A stretch of DNA of 64,000 nucleotides. Source: Palsa-872 sp036495195 (lineage in GTDB: Bacteria > Chloroflexota > Dormibacteria > Dormibacterales > Dormibacteraceae). The stretch covers positions 6,579 through 70,578 of the forward strand of contig DASXNH010000201.1 of assembly GCA_036495195.1 (NCBI GenBank), in the 5' to 3' direction. Made by a program: the position numbers and the translations under genes. Positions 41,372 to 49,762 of this stretch are shown in pieces. How positions within the stretch are numbered: the stretch's first letter is position 1; the number at the start of each line of letters is the position of its first letter. The notes under the pieces are model-generated. The model saw only the letters and a list, made by a program, of their open reading frames with translations, was not told the DNA's origin and did no database searches.

Positions 41372-42094
41372 TTATCCCTTCTTCAGTGTTTCGTCGATCA
41401 GCTTGACCGCCTTCTCCAGCGCTTGGGCGCCGGTTGAGGCTTCGTTTCGAGCTCCCACCAGCTCTTTGGCGAGGCGCGTGGCCATCGATGCATCAGGTGC
41501 GTAGCTGTCGGCGCCGACGTGCTTGGCGTACTCCTCGGTGACGGGAGCGCCGCCCACCGCGATATGCACCTTGTCGCGCAGGCCGGCCTTGGTGAGCGCA
41601 TCGATGTTGACCTTGAACATGGGCATCGTCGTCGTGAGGAAAGCCGAGAATCCGAGGACGTCCGGCTGGTGCGCGATGACCGCCTCGACGAACTTCTCCG
41701 GCGGCGTGTTGACGCCCAGGTCGAAGACTTCGAAGCCGGCGCCCTCGAGCATGATCACGACCAGGTTCTTGCCGATGTCGTGGATGTCGCCCTTGACGGT
41801 GCCGATGACGTAGCGGCCCACCGGCTGGGCGCCGGTCTCGGCGATGAGTGGACGCAGGATGGTGAGGGCTCCCTGCATCGCGCGGGCCGCCATCAGCATC
41901 TCGGGGACGAAGAAGTCGCCCTTCTCGAATCGCCGGCCGACCTCTTCCAGGGACGGGATCAGCGCTTTGAACAGGATGTCCATCGGGTCCATGCCAAGGG
42001 CAAGACCCTCTTCCGTCGCCTTCTTGACCTCAGGCGCCCGGCCGTTGAGGGTGTCGTCGAACAGGCTGGCGCGAATCTCCTCTTCCCGGCTCAT
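41372..42094 (-). CDS. B12-binding corrinoid protein (MtbC/MttC-like)
   Basis: A 240-aa methyl carrier with a helical cap domain (1-90) and a cobalamin-binding Rossmann domain. The lower-ligand motif D-x-H-x-x-G is present as Asp103, His105, Gly108 (KGDIHDIGKN), followed by an S-x-L-like FSAFLTT stretch and GGAPVT (GG motif). The C-terminal 25 residues are a charged helix. An AGGAGG Shine-Dalgarno lies about 7 bases upstream of the ATG at 42094. It is the first gene of the minus-strand operon and the only corrinoid carrier in the window, so it probably receives methyl from the MttB-like protein. Confidence 0.93.
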   Translation of the reverse strand: MSREEEIRASLFDDTLNGRAPEVKKATEEGLALGMDPMDILFKALIPSLEEVGRRFEKGDFFVPEMLMAARAMQGALTILRPLIAETGAQPVGRYVIGTVKGDIHDIGKNLVVIMLEGAGFEVFDLGVNTPPEKFVEAVIAHQPDVLGFSAFLTTTMPMFKVNIDALTKAGLRDKVHIAVGGAPVTEEYAKHVGADSYAPDASMATRLAKELVGARNEASTGAQALEKAVKLIDETLKKG

Positions 42095-42188
42095 GCCGAT
42101 CCTCCTGATATCACGAGGTTCTGAACTGCCGCCCTTCTAACTTTGAGGTCCAAGCGCGTTCCTGTGTGGCGGGGCGTGGCGGTGTTGT

Positions 42189-42205
42189 GTTGCGCATTGC
42201 TCAAC
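42189..42205. promoter_or_regulatory. Candidate IclR operator 1
   Basis: GTTGCGCATTGCTCAAC, an imperfect inverted repeat. It is identical to the site at 42262-42278 at 14 of 17 positions. It lies between the corrinoid operon and the IclR gene, about 95 bp upstream of the corrinoid ATG. Confidence 0.6.
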
Positions 42206-42261
42206 AGATGCTCAGAGGCCAACAAGTCTAGCCCCGGTTCGCGTGCCTCGCAAGCTGTATT

Positions 42262-42278
42262 GTTGCGCAGTGAGCAAC
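42262..42278. promoter_or_regulatory. Candidate IclR operator 2 overlapping the regulator start
   Basis: GTTGCGCAGTGAGCAAC, a palindrome with perfect GTTGC/GCAAC arms. It covers the GTG start at 42270 and partly overlaps a TATTGT -10-like hexamer at 42258-42263. Its centre is 73 bp (about 7 helical turns) from operator 1. Confidence 0.65.
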
Positions 42279-43061
42279 GGTGGGCCTCGAGACGCAGGTC
42301 TCGTCCGGTCGGTGGACCGCGCGGTCGCCATCCTCGACCTGCTGGCCCGCGATGGCTGGCGCGCCGGCGCCGAGGTCGCCAGGGATCTTGGCGTCCACCG
42401 TTCCACCGCCCTTCGCCTGCTGAGCACTCTCGAGCGACACGCTCTCGTCGAGCGAGACCCACGCACCTCGAAATACAGGCTCGGACGCCGCTTGCCGCAG
42501 CTGGCGAGCGTGGTCACGGGCGAGCTCGACCTCCGCTTCGTGGCCCGGCCGGTGTGCGAGCAGCTCGCGGGCGCTGTGGGCGAGACGGTCACCCTGGATG
42601 TGCTCGATGCCGACCAGATAGTCCCCATCGAGCAGGCGACAGGCTCGACCTCGGTGGTCAACGTGAACTGGCTCGGCCGCCGGGCACCGGTTCACTGCAC
42701 CGCCAGTGGCAAGGTGATCTTGGCTTTCGGCCCAGCCGCGGTCAGGGAAAGGCTGCTGTCGCGGCCGCTCGAACGAACCACCCCGCATACCATCGTCGAC
42801 CGCAATGAGCTGGAGCAACAGCTGGTGGCGGCCATCGACGCTGGCTTTGCCCGCACGTTCCAGGAGCTGGAGATGGGGCTCAACGCCATCGCCGCGCCCG
42901 TCTACTCGGCACACGGTGACGTGGTGGGAGCGATCGACGTCTCCGGGCCTGCCCATCGCCTCCGAGACGGCGAGCGGCCGGAGTTGGTGGAGCTTACGCG
43001 CGAGGCGGCGGCCGACCTCTCCCGCCGCCTGGGCTACCGGAGCAGCTCGCCCAGGACCTGA
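42270..43061 (+). CDS. IclR-family transcriptional regulator
   Basis: A 263-aa regulator with an N-terminal winged helix (SVDRAVAILDLLARDGWRAGAEVARDLGVHRSTALRLLSTLERHALVERDP, about 14-65) and a C-terminal IclR ligand-binding domain with HCTASGKVILAFGP, AIAAPVYSAHGDVVGAIDVSGPAHR and a helical end. GTG 42270 is chosen over GTG 42243, which would add nine unstructured residues. It is divergent from the corrinoid operon and upstream of the ABC/C1 operon. Two similar palindromes flank its start, consistent with autoregulation and control of both operons. The effector is unknown; a quaternary amine or C1 metabolite is possible. Confidence 0.88.
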   Translation: MSNGGPRDAGLVRSVDRAVAILDLLARDGWRAGAEVARDLGVHRSTALRLLSTLERHALVERDPRTSKYRLGRRLPQLASVVTGELDLRFVARPVCEQLAGAVGETVTLDVLDADQIVPIEQATGSTSVVNVNWLGRRAPVHCTASGKVILAFGPAAVRERLLSRPLERTTPHTIVDRNELEQQLVAAIDAGFARTFQELEMGLNAIAAPVYSAHGDVVGAIDVSGPAHRLRDGERPELVELTREAAADLSRRLGYRSSSPRT

Positions 43062-43077
43062 CCGGCGGCTTTATCAC

Positions 43078-43095
43078 CGGGTCTTAACCCGTTTT
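43078..43095 (+). terminator. Short intrinsic terminator after the IclR gene
   Basis: CGGGT, loop CTTA, ACCCG, then TTTT: a GC-rich 5-bp stem followed by a short T run, 16 bp after the IclR stop. It would separate the regulator from the ABC operon. The stem is short, so termination may be partial. Confidence 0.55.
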
Positions 43096-43216
43096 CCCCC
43101 GCCCCACCCCCGTGCGCTCCTTGCAACAGCGCCCGGGAGGGCTCATCATGGCGCTGCAAACTTGGATGCACAGCGTCCAAGCGGGTAGCCGGCCAACAGA
43201 AGTGGGGAGTCAACGC

Positions 43217-44323
43217 ATGAACTGGCATCGGATCAATCGTTTAGGTCTAGTCGTCGGAGTCATCACTTTGTTGATCTCGGCCTGCGGCGGCACTAGCACC
43301 ACAGCCGACAACTGGGGCACGGCCACGTCCGCAGCGGGCGGCGGTGGCATGGACGCGCTTGTCACAGCCGCCAAGGCCGAGGGCAAGCTCAACATCATCG
43401 CCACGCCACGCGACTGGGCCAACTACGGCGCCATCATCGACGCCTTCACGGCCAAGTACGGAATCGCGATCACGTCAGACAACCCCACCGGGAGCAGCCA
43501 GGACGAGGTCAACGCGGTCCAGCAGCTCGGCAAGAGCAGCCGCGCCCCGGACGTCCTCGACATCGGCATGTCGGTCGCCCTCGCGAACACCAATCTCCTT
43601 GCCCCGTACCAGGTCGTGAAATGGAGCGACATCCCGGCCAACCAGAAGGAGTCGACGGGCCTGTGGTTCCAGGACTACGGCGGCTACATGTCCATCGGCT
43701 ATGACTCGGCGAAGGTGCCTGCTGTGACCTCGCTGCAGGACCTGCTCGGCCCCGCGTTCAAGAGCAAGGTCGCGCTCAACGGCGACCCGACCAAGGCCAA
43801 CGCCGCGCTGAACGGCGTGATGATGGCGTCGATCGCCAACGGCGGATCGGCAGACGACATCAGCAAGGGTGTCGACTTCTTCCACCAGCTGAAGCTGGCC
43901 AAGAACTTCGTGCCCATCCAGGCGACGACGTCGACGGTCAAGAACGGCACCACACCCGTCGTGTTCGACTGGGACTACCTCTCCGCCGGTCATGGCAAGG
44001 ATGTGCCGACCTGGAAGGTCTTCGTTCCCTCCAGCGCCATCCTTCTCGACTTCTACGCTCAGGCGATCAGCAAGACCGCACCGCACCCGGCCGCGGCGCG
44101 GCTGTGGGAAGAGTTCCTGTACTCGGACGCCGGCCAGAACTTCTGGCTCCAGGGGCTGGCGCGACCGGTGCGCATGGCCGCCATGCAGACGGCCGGAACC
44201 ATCGACGCGGCGGCTGCGGCCAAGCTGCCTCCCGCGAACGGCACGCCCATCCGGCTGACTCCTGAACAGGCGACGGCGGCGAAGGCGTACCTGGCAGCCC
44301 ACTGGGCGGCCGCCATTTCTTGA
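43217..44323 (+). CDS. ABC importer substrate-binding lipoprotein (polyamine/Fe class)
   Basis: A 368-aa substrate-binding protein of the SBP_bac_6/PotD-AfuA-like class. The signal MNWHRINRLGLVVGVITLLISAC ends in a lipobox. The mature part has LVTAAKAEGKLNIIATPRDWANYGAIIDAFTAKYGI, SRAPDVLDIGMSVALAN and VVFDWDYLSAGHGKDVPTWKVFVPSSA, typical of the fold. ATG 43217 has a GGGGAG ribosome-binding site. An in-frame ATG at 43148 with GGGAGG 7 bases upstream would add 23 residues before the signal peptide. Substrates in this class range from spermidine and putrescine to iron and phosphonates; the C1 context suggests an amine or phosphocholine-like compound (inference). Confidence 0.82.
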   Translation: MNWHRINRLGLVVGVITLLISACGGTSTTADNWGTATSAAGGGGMDALVTAAKAEGKLNIIATPRDWANYGAIIDAFTAKYGIAITSDNPTGSSQDEVNAVQQLGKSSRAPDVLDIGMSVALANTNLLAPYQVVKWSDIPANQKESTGLWFQDYGGYMSIGYDSAKVPAVTSLQDLLGPAFKSKVALNGDPTKANAALNGVMMASIANGGSADDISKGVDFFHQLKLAKNFVPIQATTSTVKNGTTPVVFDWDYLSAGHGKDVPTWKVFVPSSAILLDFYAQAISKTAPHPAAARLWEEFLYSDAGQNFWLQGLARPVRMAAMQTAGTIDAAAAAKLPPANGTPIRLTPEQATAAKAYLAAHWAAAIS

Positions 44324-45222
44324 CAGCTGCCGGCAATCCGGCAATCACCGGCGTCGGCCGCCCGAATGTGGGCGGCCGGCGCTTCTCCCTTAACTGGGTT
44401 GGCGCGGTCCCGTTCCTGGCCTACGTCGCGATCTTCCTGTTCCTGCCGACCGCGATCATCGTCGGGGGGGCGTTCGCCAACGACAGCGGCTTTACCCTGC
44501 AAAACTTCGCGAACCTTTCCCGGCCTGACGTTGTCAACGCCATCTACGGCAGCGTCATCCTGTCGGCTGTCACGGCCATCGGCGGCGCAATCCTCGGAGC
44601 GCTGCTCACCTACGCGATCGCCACCGGCAACCCACGCGGCACATTCCGCCGGGTCGTGACGTCTGCATGTGGCGTGCTGGCGCAGTTTGGAGGCGTCACG
44701 CTTGCGTTCGCTTTCATCGCGGCGATCGGACCCGCAAGCGCCCTGTACCTGTACCTGTCGACACATGGGCTTGATTTCTATCCCGGCGGCGACGTCTTTC
44801 TCTACGACCTGCGCGGCCTGACGCTTGTGTACATGTACTTCCAGATTCCGCTCATGGTCCTCATCTTCCTGCCGGCGGTCGATGGCATCAAGGTGCAATG
44901 GCGTGAGGCAACCGAGAGCCTCGGTGGGGCCACCTGGCATTACTGGCGGTACATCGCCGGCCCGCTCCTTGCACCCGCCTTCCTCGGATCAATGCTCCTG
45001 TTGTTCGCGAACGCCCTTTCGGCGTATGCCACCGCAGCGGCGTTGATCAACCAGGGAGGGCCGATACTGCCGCTGCAGATCAGCAACGCCATCAGCAGCG
45101 AGGTCGGCCTCCACGAGCCGGGGTTTGCCAAAGCGCAGGCGGTGGTGCTGATCGTGATCGTCGCATTCGTCAGCGTCCTTTACGCCGTGCTGCAGCGACG
45201 GACTGCGAGGTGGTTGCAGTGA
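44320..45222 (+). CDS. ABC importer permease 1
   Basis: A 300-aa permease with about six membrane segments. The coupling helix region WREATESLGGATWHYWRYIAGPLLAPAF is an EAA-type motif. It resembles PotB/PhnU-like spermidine or phosphonate-type permeases. The TTG start at 44320 overlaps the binding-protein stop (TTGA). It pairs with the permease at 45219. No residue reveals the substrate. Confidence 0.85.
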   Translation: MTAAGNPAITGVGRPNVGGRRFSLNWVGAVPFLAYVAIFLFLPTAIIVGGAFANDSGFTLQNFANLSRPDVVNAIYGSVILSAVTAIGGAILGALLTYAIATGNPRGTFRRVVTSACGVLAQFGGVTLAFAFIAAIGPASALYLYLSTHGLDFYPGGDVFLYDLRGLTLVYMYFQIPLMVLIFLPAVDGIKVQWREATESLGGATWHYWRYIAGPLLAPAFLGSMLLLFANALSAYATAAALINQGGPILPLQISNAISSEVGLHEPGFAKAQAVVLIVIVAFVSVLYAVLQRRTARWLQ

Positions 45223-46061
45223 GCCGGTCGCGGAGGGCCAAGCTGCAGGTATTTCGCGTCGTGACCTTTGTAGTCGCTGCCATCTTTTTTCTAGCGCCGA
45301 TCTGGTTCATGTTCGAGTTTTCCACGCGCGGTAATGGTGAGAACGCCGCGCGCACGCTTGACGCCTGGAAGGCGATCGGCACCTACCCAGACCTCGTGGC
45401 CGGCATCGTCGCTTCCCTGGAGCTGGCTGTGATCACCTCGATTGGCATCCTCGTCGTGCTGGTCCCCACCATGGTCTGGGTGCGCCTACGGCTGCCCAGG
45501 CTTCGCCGGATCGTCGAGAACATCTCGCTGCTGCCGCTGACGATCCCGGCGATCGTGCTGGTGGTCGGCTTCTGGCCGATGTACCAATGGATCGGCGTCA
45601 ACCTCAGCGACTCCATCCTCACCTTGTCCTTCGCGTACGCAATCCTCGTGCTGCCATACGCCTATCGGGCGCTTGACGCGGGCCTCGCGGCGATCGACGT
45701 CAAGACGCTCTCCGAGGCGGCTCGAAGCCTCGGTGCAAGCTGGTTCACTGTGATGTGGAGGGTCATCGTTCCGAACATCTCGTCGGCTCTGCTGAATGCC
45801 GGCCTGCTCTCGGTGGCACTGGTTCTCGGCGAGTACACCATCGCCAACAACCTGCTGTACCCCAACCTCCAGGTCGAGATCGTGTCGCTCGGACGCACCA
45901 ATGCCACAGTGTCGATTGCGGTTGCCGTGGCCTCCCTCCTGTTCGCGTTCGTTCTGCTCATCGCGCTGTCATTCGTCGGCGGTCCCCGGCGTGCCCGCGC
46001 ACAACCCCAGGAGCGACTCGTCCAGACCTTCGCCCGCGACTTGTCAGGAGGCCAGAGGTGA
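45219..46061 (+). CDS. ABC importer permease 2
   Basis: A 280-aa permease of the PotC-like partner type with six membrane segments and an EAA-type loop, KTLSEAARSLGASWFTVMWRVIVPNI. GTG 45219 overlaps the upstream stop (GTGA); GTG 45210 is an alternative adding three residues. The C-terminal 25 residues are polar. It forms the channel with permease 1 and is coupled to the ATPase by a GTGA overlap. Confidence 0.85.
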   Translation: MSRSRRAKLQVFRVVTFVVAAIFFLAPIWFMFEFSTRGNGENAARTLDAWKAIGTYPDLVAGIVASLELAVITSIGILVVLVPTMVWVRLRLPRLRRIVENISLLPLTIPAIVLVVGFWPMYQWIGVNLSDSILTLSFAYAILVLPYAYRALDAGLAAIDVKTLSEAARSLGASWFTVMWRVIVPNISSALLNAGLLSVALVLGEYTIANNLLYPNLQVEIVSLGRTNATVSIAVAVASLLFAFVLLIALSFVGGPRRARAQPQERLVQTFARDLSGGQR

Positions 46062-47155
46062 CAGACACTGCCGGGACGACGACGCGCGCGGGCGTGGAGG
46101 TTCGCCTCGAAAACCTCGAGCGGCGGTATGGTGCCGTCTCGGCGCTCAACGATCTTTCTCTGACGCTCGGACCCGGGGAGCTGGTCGCGCTCCTGGGGCC
46201 ATCGGGTTGCGGCAAGACCACGGCCTTGCGCCTGCTGGCGGGACTCGAGGAGGCTGACGGCGGGCGAGTGGTCATCGGCGGGCAGGACGTCACGAATTTG
46301 CCGGCGAACAAGCGCGACGTGGGGATGGTGTTTCAGTCCTACTCGCTGTTCCCGCACATGGTCGCGTGGGAGAACGTCGCGTTCGGGCTGCAGATGCGCA
46401 AGGTTGGGGCGGACGAGCGCAAACGACGAGCGCTCGAGGTCCTCGAACTCGTGGGCCTTGCCCCATACGCGTATCGATACGCCGTTCAGATGTCCGGAGG
46501 CCAGCAGCAGCGGGTGGCGCTGGCTCGTGCGCTCGCCATCCGGCCCAAGGTGTTGCTCCTGGACGAGCCACTCTCCGCTCTGGACGCGAAGGTTCGCTCG
46601 CGGCTGCGCGACGAGATCCGCCGCGTGCAGCTGGAAGTTGGCATCACGACCCTGTTCGTCACCCATGACCAGGAAGAGGCGCTGGCCATCGCCGACCGGG
46701 TCGGTGTCATGAACAAGGGGAGGCTCGAGCAGCTGGGCCCGCCAACCGAGATTTACTCGCGGCCGGCGACGGCATTTGTCGCGGAGTTCGTGGGCCTCAC
46801 CAACCGGATGGCCGGCGTGGTGAAAGACGGCGAGGTCGAGGTGCGCGGCGCGCGGCTGCCGCTTGTCCAACCCGATTCCGCGAACGGGCCGGCGATCGCG
46901 CTCGTCCGGCCGGAGACGGTGTCGCTGGCCCCCGAAATGGATTCCTCGCCCGGCCCGCTGGTCGGCAGCGTCATCGCCACCTCGTTTCTGGGGGCCACGA
47001 GTCGGGTCACCGTCGACCTGGGAGACGAAACAGTCTTGGCCCAGCTGACGACGGCCGACGCGTCCAAATTGCCACCCGGAACGCGGGTTCGCCTGGTCCT
47101 GCGTCCAGACGCGGTTCTGATTGCGAAGGACGAGTCAACCGCAGTCGAGGCTTGA
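46058..47155 (+). CDS. ABC importer ATPase (PotA-like)
   Basis: A 365-aa ATPase with Walker A GPSGCGKTT, Q-loop VFQSYSLFPHMVAWENV, signature MSGGQQQRVALARAL, Walker B KVLLLDEPLSALDAK and switch His in FVTHDQEEALAIADR. A C-terminal TOBE-like domain follows (IALVRPETVSLAPE, VGSVIATSFLGATSRVTVDLG). GTG 46058 has AGGAGG at 46046-46051. The layout fits the polyamine/iron CUT1-like importer class. The metallophosphoesterase start overlaps its stop by 4 bp. Confidence 0.9.
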   Translation: MTDTAGTTTRAGVEVRLENLERRYGAVSALNDLSLTLGPGELVALLGPSGCGKTTALRLLAGLEEADGGRVVIGGQDVTNLPANKRDVGMVFQSYSLFPHMVAWENVAFGLQMRKVGADERKRRALEVLELVGLAPYAYRYAVQMSGGQQQRVALARALAIRPKVLLLDEPLSALDAKVRSRLRDEIRRVQLEVGITTLFVTHDQEEALAIADRVGVMNKGRLEQLGPPTEIYSRPATAFVAEFVGLTNRMAGVVKDGEVEVRGARLPLVQPDSANGPAIALVRPETVSLAPEMDSSPGPLVGSVIATSFLGATSRVTVDLGDETVLAQLTTADASKLPPGTRVRLVLRPDAVLIAKDESTAVEA

Positions 47156-48795
47156 GCAGCCGGCCGCCCGTGCTCACGGTTCGACAACGCCTCGAGGCGG
47201 GTCCAGTTCAACGAAGCGGAACGATCGCGTCTTACCGCTCGATCGCAGAGGTCGATGGTGAGCCGCACTCGGTGCGCTCGGAGCTCGTTGGCGACACTGC
47301 GATTGGAGGCATCGCTACCGGGGGCAGGGCGATCGCGAGCTTTGCGCACATCACGGATCTGCATGTGACCGACGTCGAATCGCCGGCTCGGTTCGAATTC
47401 GTCAACCGACAGTACGCAGACCCACGGTTTCGCGAGATGCTCCCGATGTTCCGGGCTCAGGAGGCGCTGAACGCGCACGCGATTGACGCACTGGTCCAGA
47501 CGATCAACGGAATCGGCTCCGGCCCGTTGACCGGCCGGCCGTTGGAGCTTGTCGCCATGACCGGCGACGCGGTTGACAATGTCCAGCGAAACGAGCTCGC
47601 GGCTTTCATCGCTCTCCTCGACGGCGGGCTGGTACAACCTAACTCAGGGGGCCCGGTCTATGAGGGCGTGCAATCACCAGACTGGCCGGACGATTTCTTC
47701 TGGAAGCCAGATGGCCCGCTCGACGGTGATACCTACCAAAAGGCTCTTGGCTTTCCCGCCATGCCTGGGCTGCTGGAGCGCGCGCTCCAGCCGTTTCAAG
47801 CCGCAGGCCTTGACCTGCCGTGGATCGGCTGTCATGGCAACCACGAGGAGGTGTGCCAGGGGGTCGGGGTCGTGAACAGGGCACTGGCAGCCGCGATGGT
47901 GGGCACGCGAAAGCCTTTTCGACCTCCGGATGGAATCGACTTCGACACGGTGGTGGAGGCGTTCATCCAGCATCCCGAGACTTTCATGACAGGGCCCTAC
48001 GTTGATGTGGAGCCGGACCGGGACCGCCGTCCGTTTGTATTCGGCGAGTTTCTCGATGCGCACCTTCAATCACGCCGTCGCCATAGGAGCCACGGATTCA
48101 CGGCGGAGAACCGGGATGGCGGGTCCGCGCACTACGTCTACGACACGCCCGCCGTGCGATTCATCACGCTCGACACCGCCTGCCCCGGCGGTGGTGCCGA
48201 AGGCTGCATCACGTCGGCGCAGCTGCACTGGCTGGAGAGGCGGCTCGAAGAGGTGCACTCGTCATTTCGATCCCGCGACGGCACGCCTGTCACCTCTGCG
48301 AATCAGGACCGCCTCGTCGTCATCCTGTCGCACCATCCGTTCGACACGCTCACCAACCGCAGGAAGCACCCGCAGACGGGTCGCGGCAGGCAGGACGACC
48401 CGGCTTCGCTCCATGCCGACCCGCGCCGCCTGCTCGACACTCTGCTGAGATTCGGCAACGTGATCCTGTGGCTGAACGGCCACATCCACGCCAATCGTGT
48501 TCGGGCGCACCGTGACGAGAGCCGCGACGGCCGCGGCTTCTGGGAGGTCACCACAAGCTCGCTTGTGGACTGGCCATGCCAGGGTCGGTTGATCGAGATC
48601 TTCGAGGACGGCGACGGCCTCTTGGCGGTCGCCTGCACGATGGTGGATCACGGGGGGTCCGAGCTCGGCGCGATCCATCGCGAGCTCGCGGGCAACGAGC
48701 CCGGCGCGGGTTTTGGCTCCGGTCGAGAGGGGACTGCACTCGATCGGAACGTGATCCTGGCGTTGGGATCGCGGCCCGGCGCGCCGCGGGATTAG
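47152..48795 (+). CDS. Metallophosphoesterase, TIGR03767-like
   Basis: A 547-aa calcineurin-like phosphoesterase. Metal-binding motifs are ITDLHVTD (D-x-H) near 68, MTGDAVDN (GD) at about 135, CHGNHEE (GNHE), LSHHPFD and NGHIHANR (GHxH). The long inserts resemble the actinobacterial PPA1498-type (TIGR03767) family. No signal peptide is seen. TTG 47152 overlaps the ATPase stop, so it is translated with the ABC importer. The importer may therefore bring in a phosphodiester or phosphomonoester that this enzyme hydrolyses (inference). Confidence 0.83.
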   Translation: MSSRPPVLTVRQRLEAGPVQRSGTIASYRSIAEVDGEPHSVRSELVGDTAIGGIATGGRAIASFAHITDLHVTDVESPARFEFVNRQYADPRFREMLPMFRAQEALNAHAIDALVQTINGIGSGPLTGRPLELVAMTGDAVDNVQRNELAAFIALLDGGLVQPNSGGPVYEGVQSPDWPDDFFWKPDGPLDGDTYQKALGFPAMPGLLERALQPFQAAGLDLPWIGCHGNHEEVCQGVGVVNRALAAAMVGTRKPFRPPDGIDFDTVVEAFIQHPETFMTGPYVDVEPDRDRRPFVFGEFLDAHLQSRRRHRSHGFTAENRDGGSAHYVYDTPAVRFITLDTACPGGGAEGCITSAQLHWLERRLEEVHSSFRSRDGTPVTSANQDRLVVILSHHPFDTLTNRRKHPQTGRGRQDDPASLHADPRRLLDTLLRFGNVILWLNGHIHANRVRAHRDESRDGRGFWEVTTSSLVDWPCQGRLIEIFEDGDGLLAVACTMVDHGGSELGAIHRELAGNEPGAGFGSGREGTALDRNVILALGSRPGAPRD

Positions 48796-48797
48796 TG

Positions 48798-48826
48798 TTG
48801 CGTCGAGCGCGACAGTATCTTATAGT
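48798..48826 (+). promoter_or_regulatory. Probable housekeeping promoter before metF
   Basis: TTGCGT (48798-48803), 17-bp spacer, TATAGT (48821-48826). The expected start is near 48833, about 25 bases before the GTG at 48858. It could give metF-fhs expression independent of the ABC operon. Confidence 0.5.
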
Positions 48827-48857
48827 GCGACAACGTAGGGCGTGATCGTGAGGTGGG

Positions 48858-49748
48858 GTGGTGACGATTGCTGAGGCCGGGGCACGGCGCCTGGGCCGCA
48901 TTGACAGGCCCAGCCGGCAGGCGCTCCTGGCGTTCCTGGCCTCCCCTCGGTATGAGGTTCTCCCGACGGACGACGTCGAGGAACGGGTCCTGGCCAGCGT
49001 TCCACACGACGTGACGATCACGGTCACCGCCTCGCCTCGCAAAGGTATCGACGCGACGATCGATCTGGCCGAGCGGCTCGGCCGCCACGGATACCAGGTG
49101 GTGCCTCACATCTCCGCCCGCCTCATCAGAGACAACGCGCACCTGCGCGAGGTGTTGCAGCGGGTGGCGGCCATCGGCCGGCGCGAGATCTTCGTCGTTG
49201 CCGGCGATGCCAAGGAGCCCGCAGGTGACTTCCCTGATTCCGTCTCACTGCTGACTGCACTGACTGTGGACCCCCATGGCATGCGCGAAATTGGCGTGAC
49301 GGGTTATCCCGAGCGTCACAGCTTCATCGACGACGACCTCACGATCCAGGCGATGTGGGACAAGCGACGTGTCGCCACCTACATCGTGAGCAACCTTTGC
49401 TTCGATCCCAAGGTCGTCAAAAAGTGGGTGACGCGCGTCCGGCGCCGCGGAATCCAGCTGCCCATCAACATCGGACTCGCGGGAGTCACCGACCCGGCGA
49501 AGCTCCTGCGCATCTCGACGCGGATCGGCGTCGTCGACTCCGCGCGCTTTCTGCGCGGCCATTCCAACTGGTTCATGCGAATGCTCCAGCCGGGCGGTTA
49601 CGATCCCGCCCGATTCACAGCAGCACTGCTGCCGGAACTGGCGCTCCCCGACCGGAAGGTCGCCGGGCTCCACGTATTCACGTTCAATGAAATCGAGCCG
49701 ACCGAGCGCTGGCGCCAGGAAACCCTGGATCGCCTCGCGGCGGCCTGA
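48858..49748 (+). CDS. metF: Methylenetetrahydrofolate reductase (MetF-like)
   Basis: A 296-aa FAD enzyme interconverting methyl- and methylene-THF. The TIM-barrel landmarks are DVTITVTASPRKGIDATIDLAERL, QVVPHISARLIRD, REIFVVAGDAKEP, MREIGVTGYPERHSF and LPINIGLAGVTDPAKLLRISTRIGV. GTG 48858 is followed by a second GTG. In this operon it would run in the oxidative direction, taking methyl-THF from MeTr to methylene-THF, although the direction cannot be read from sequence. The usual acetogen partner MetV is not present. It is 14 bp upstream of fhs. Confidence 0.88.
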   Translation: MVTIAEAGARRLGRIDRPSRQALLAFLASPRYEVLPTDDVEERVLASVPHDVTITVTASPRKGIDATIDLAERLGRHGYQVVPHISARLIRDNAHLREVLQRVAAIGRREIFVVAGDAKEPAGDFPDSVSLLTALTVDPHGMREIGVTGYPERHSFIDDDLTIQAMWDKRRVATYIVSNLCFDPKVVKKWVTRVRRRGIQLPINIGLAGVTDPAKLLRISTRIGVVDSARFLRGHSNWFMRMLQPGGYDPARFTAALLPELALPDRKVAGLHVFTFNEIEPTERWRQETLDRLAAA

Positions 49749-49762
49749 AAGGAGGCAGGTTC

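Noticed and set aside
43114..43132. GCGCT/AGCGC hairpin upstream of the ABC binding-protein gene as a riboswitch
   Set aside because: Only a 5-bp stem with a 9-base loop and no conserved motif; too little to support a regulatory RNA call.
45662..46870. 402-codon minus-strand open frame under the ABC permease and ATPase
   Set aside because: Antisense to two unmistakable ABC genes; no family resemblance.
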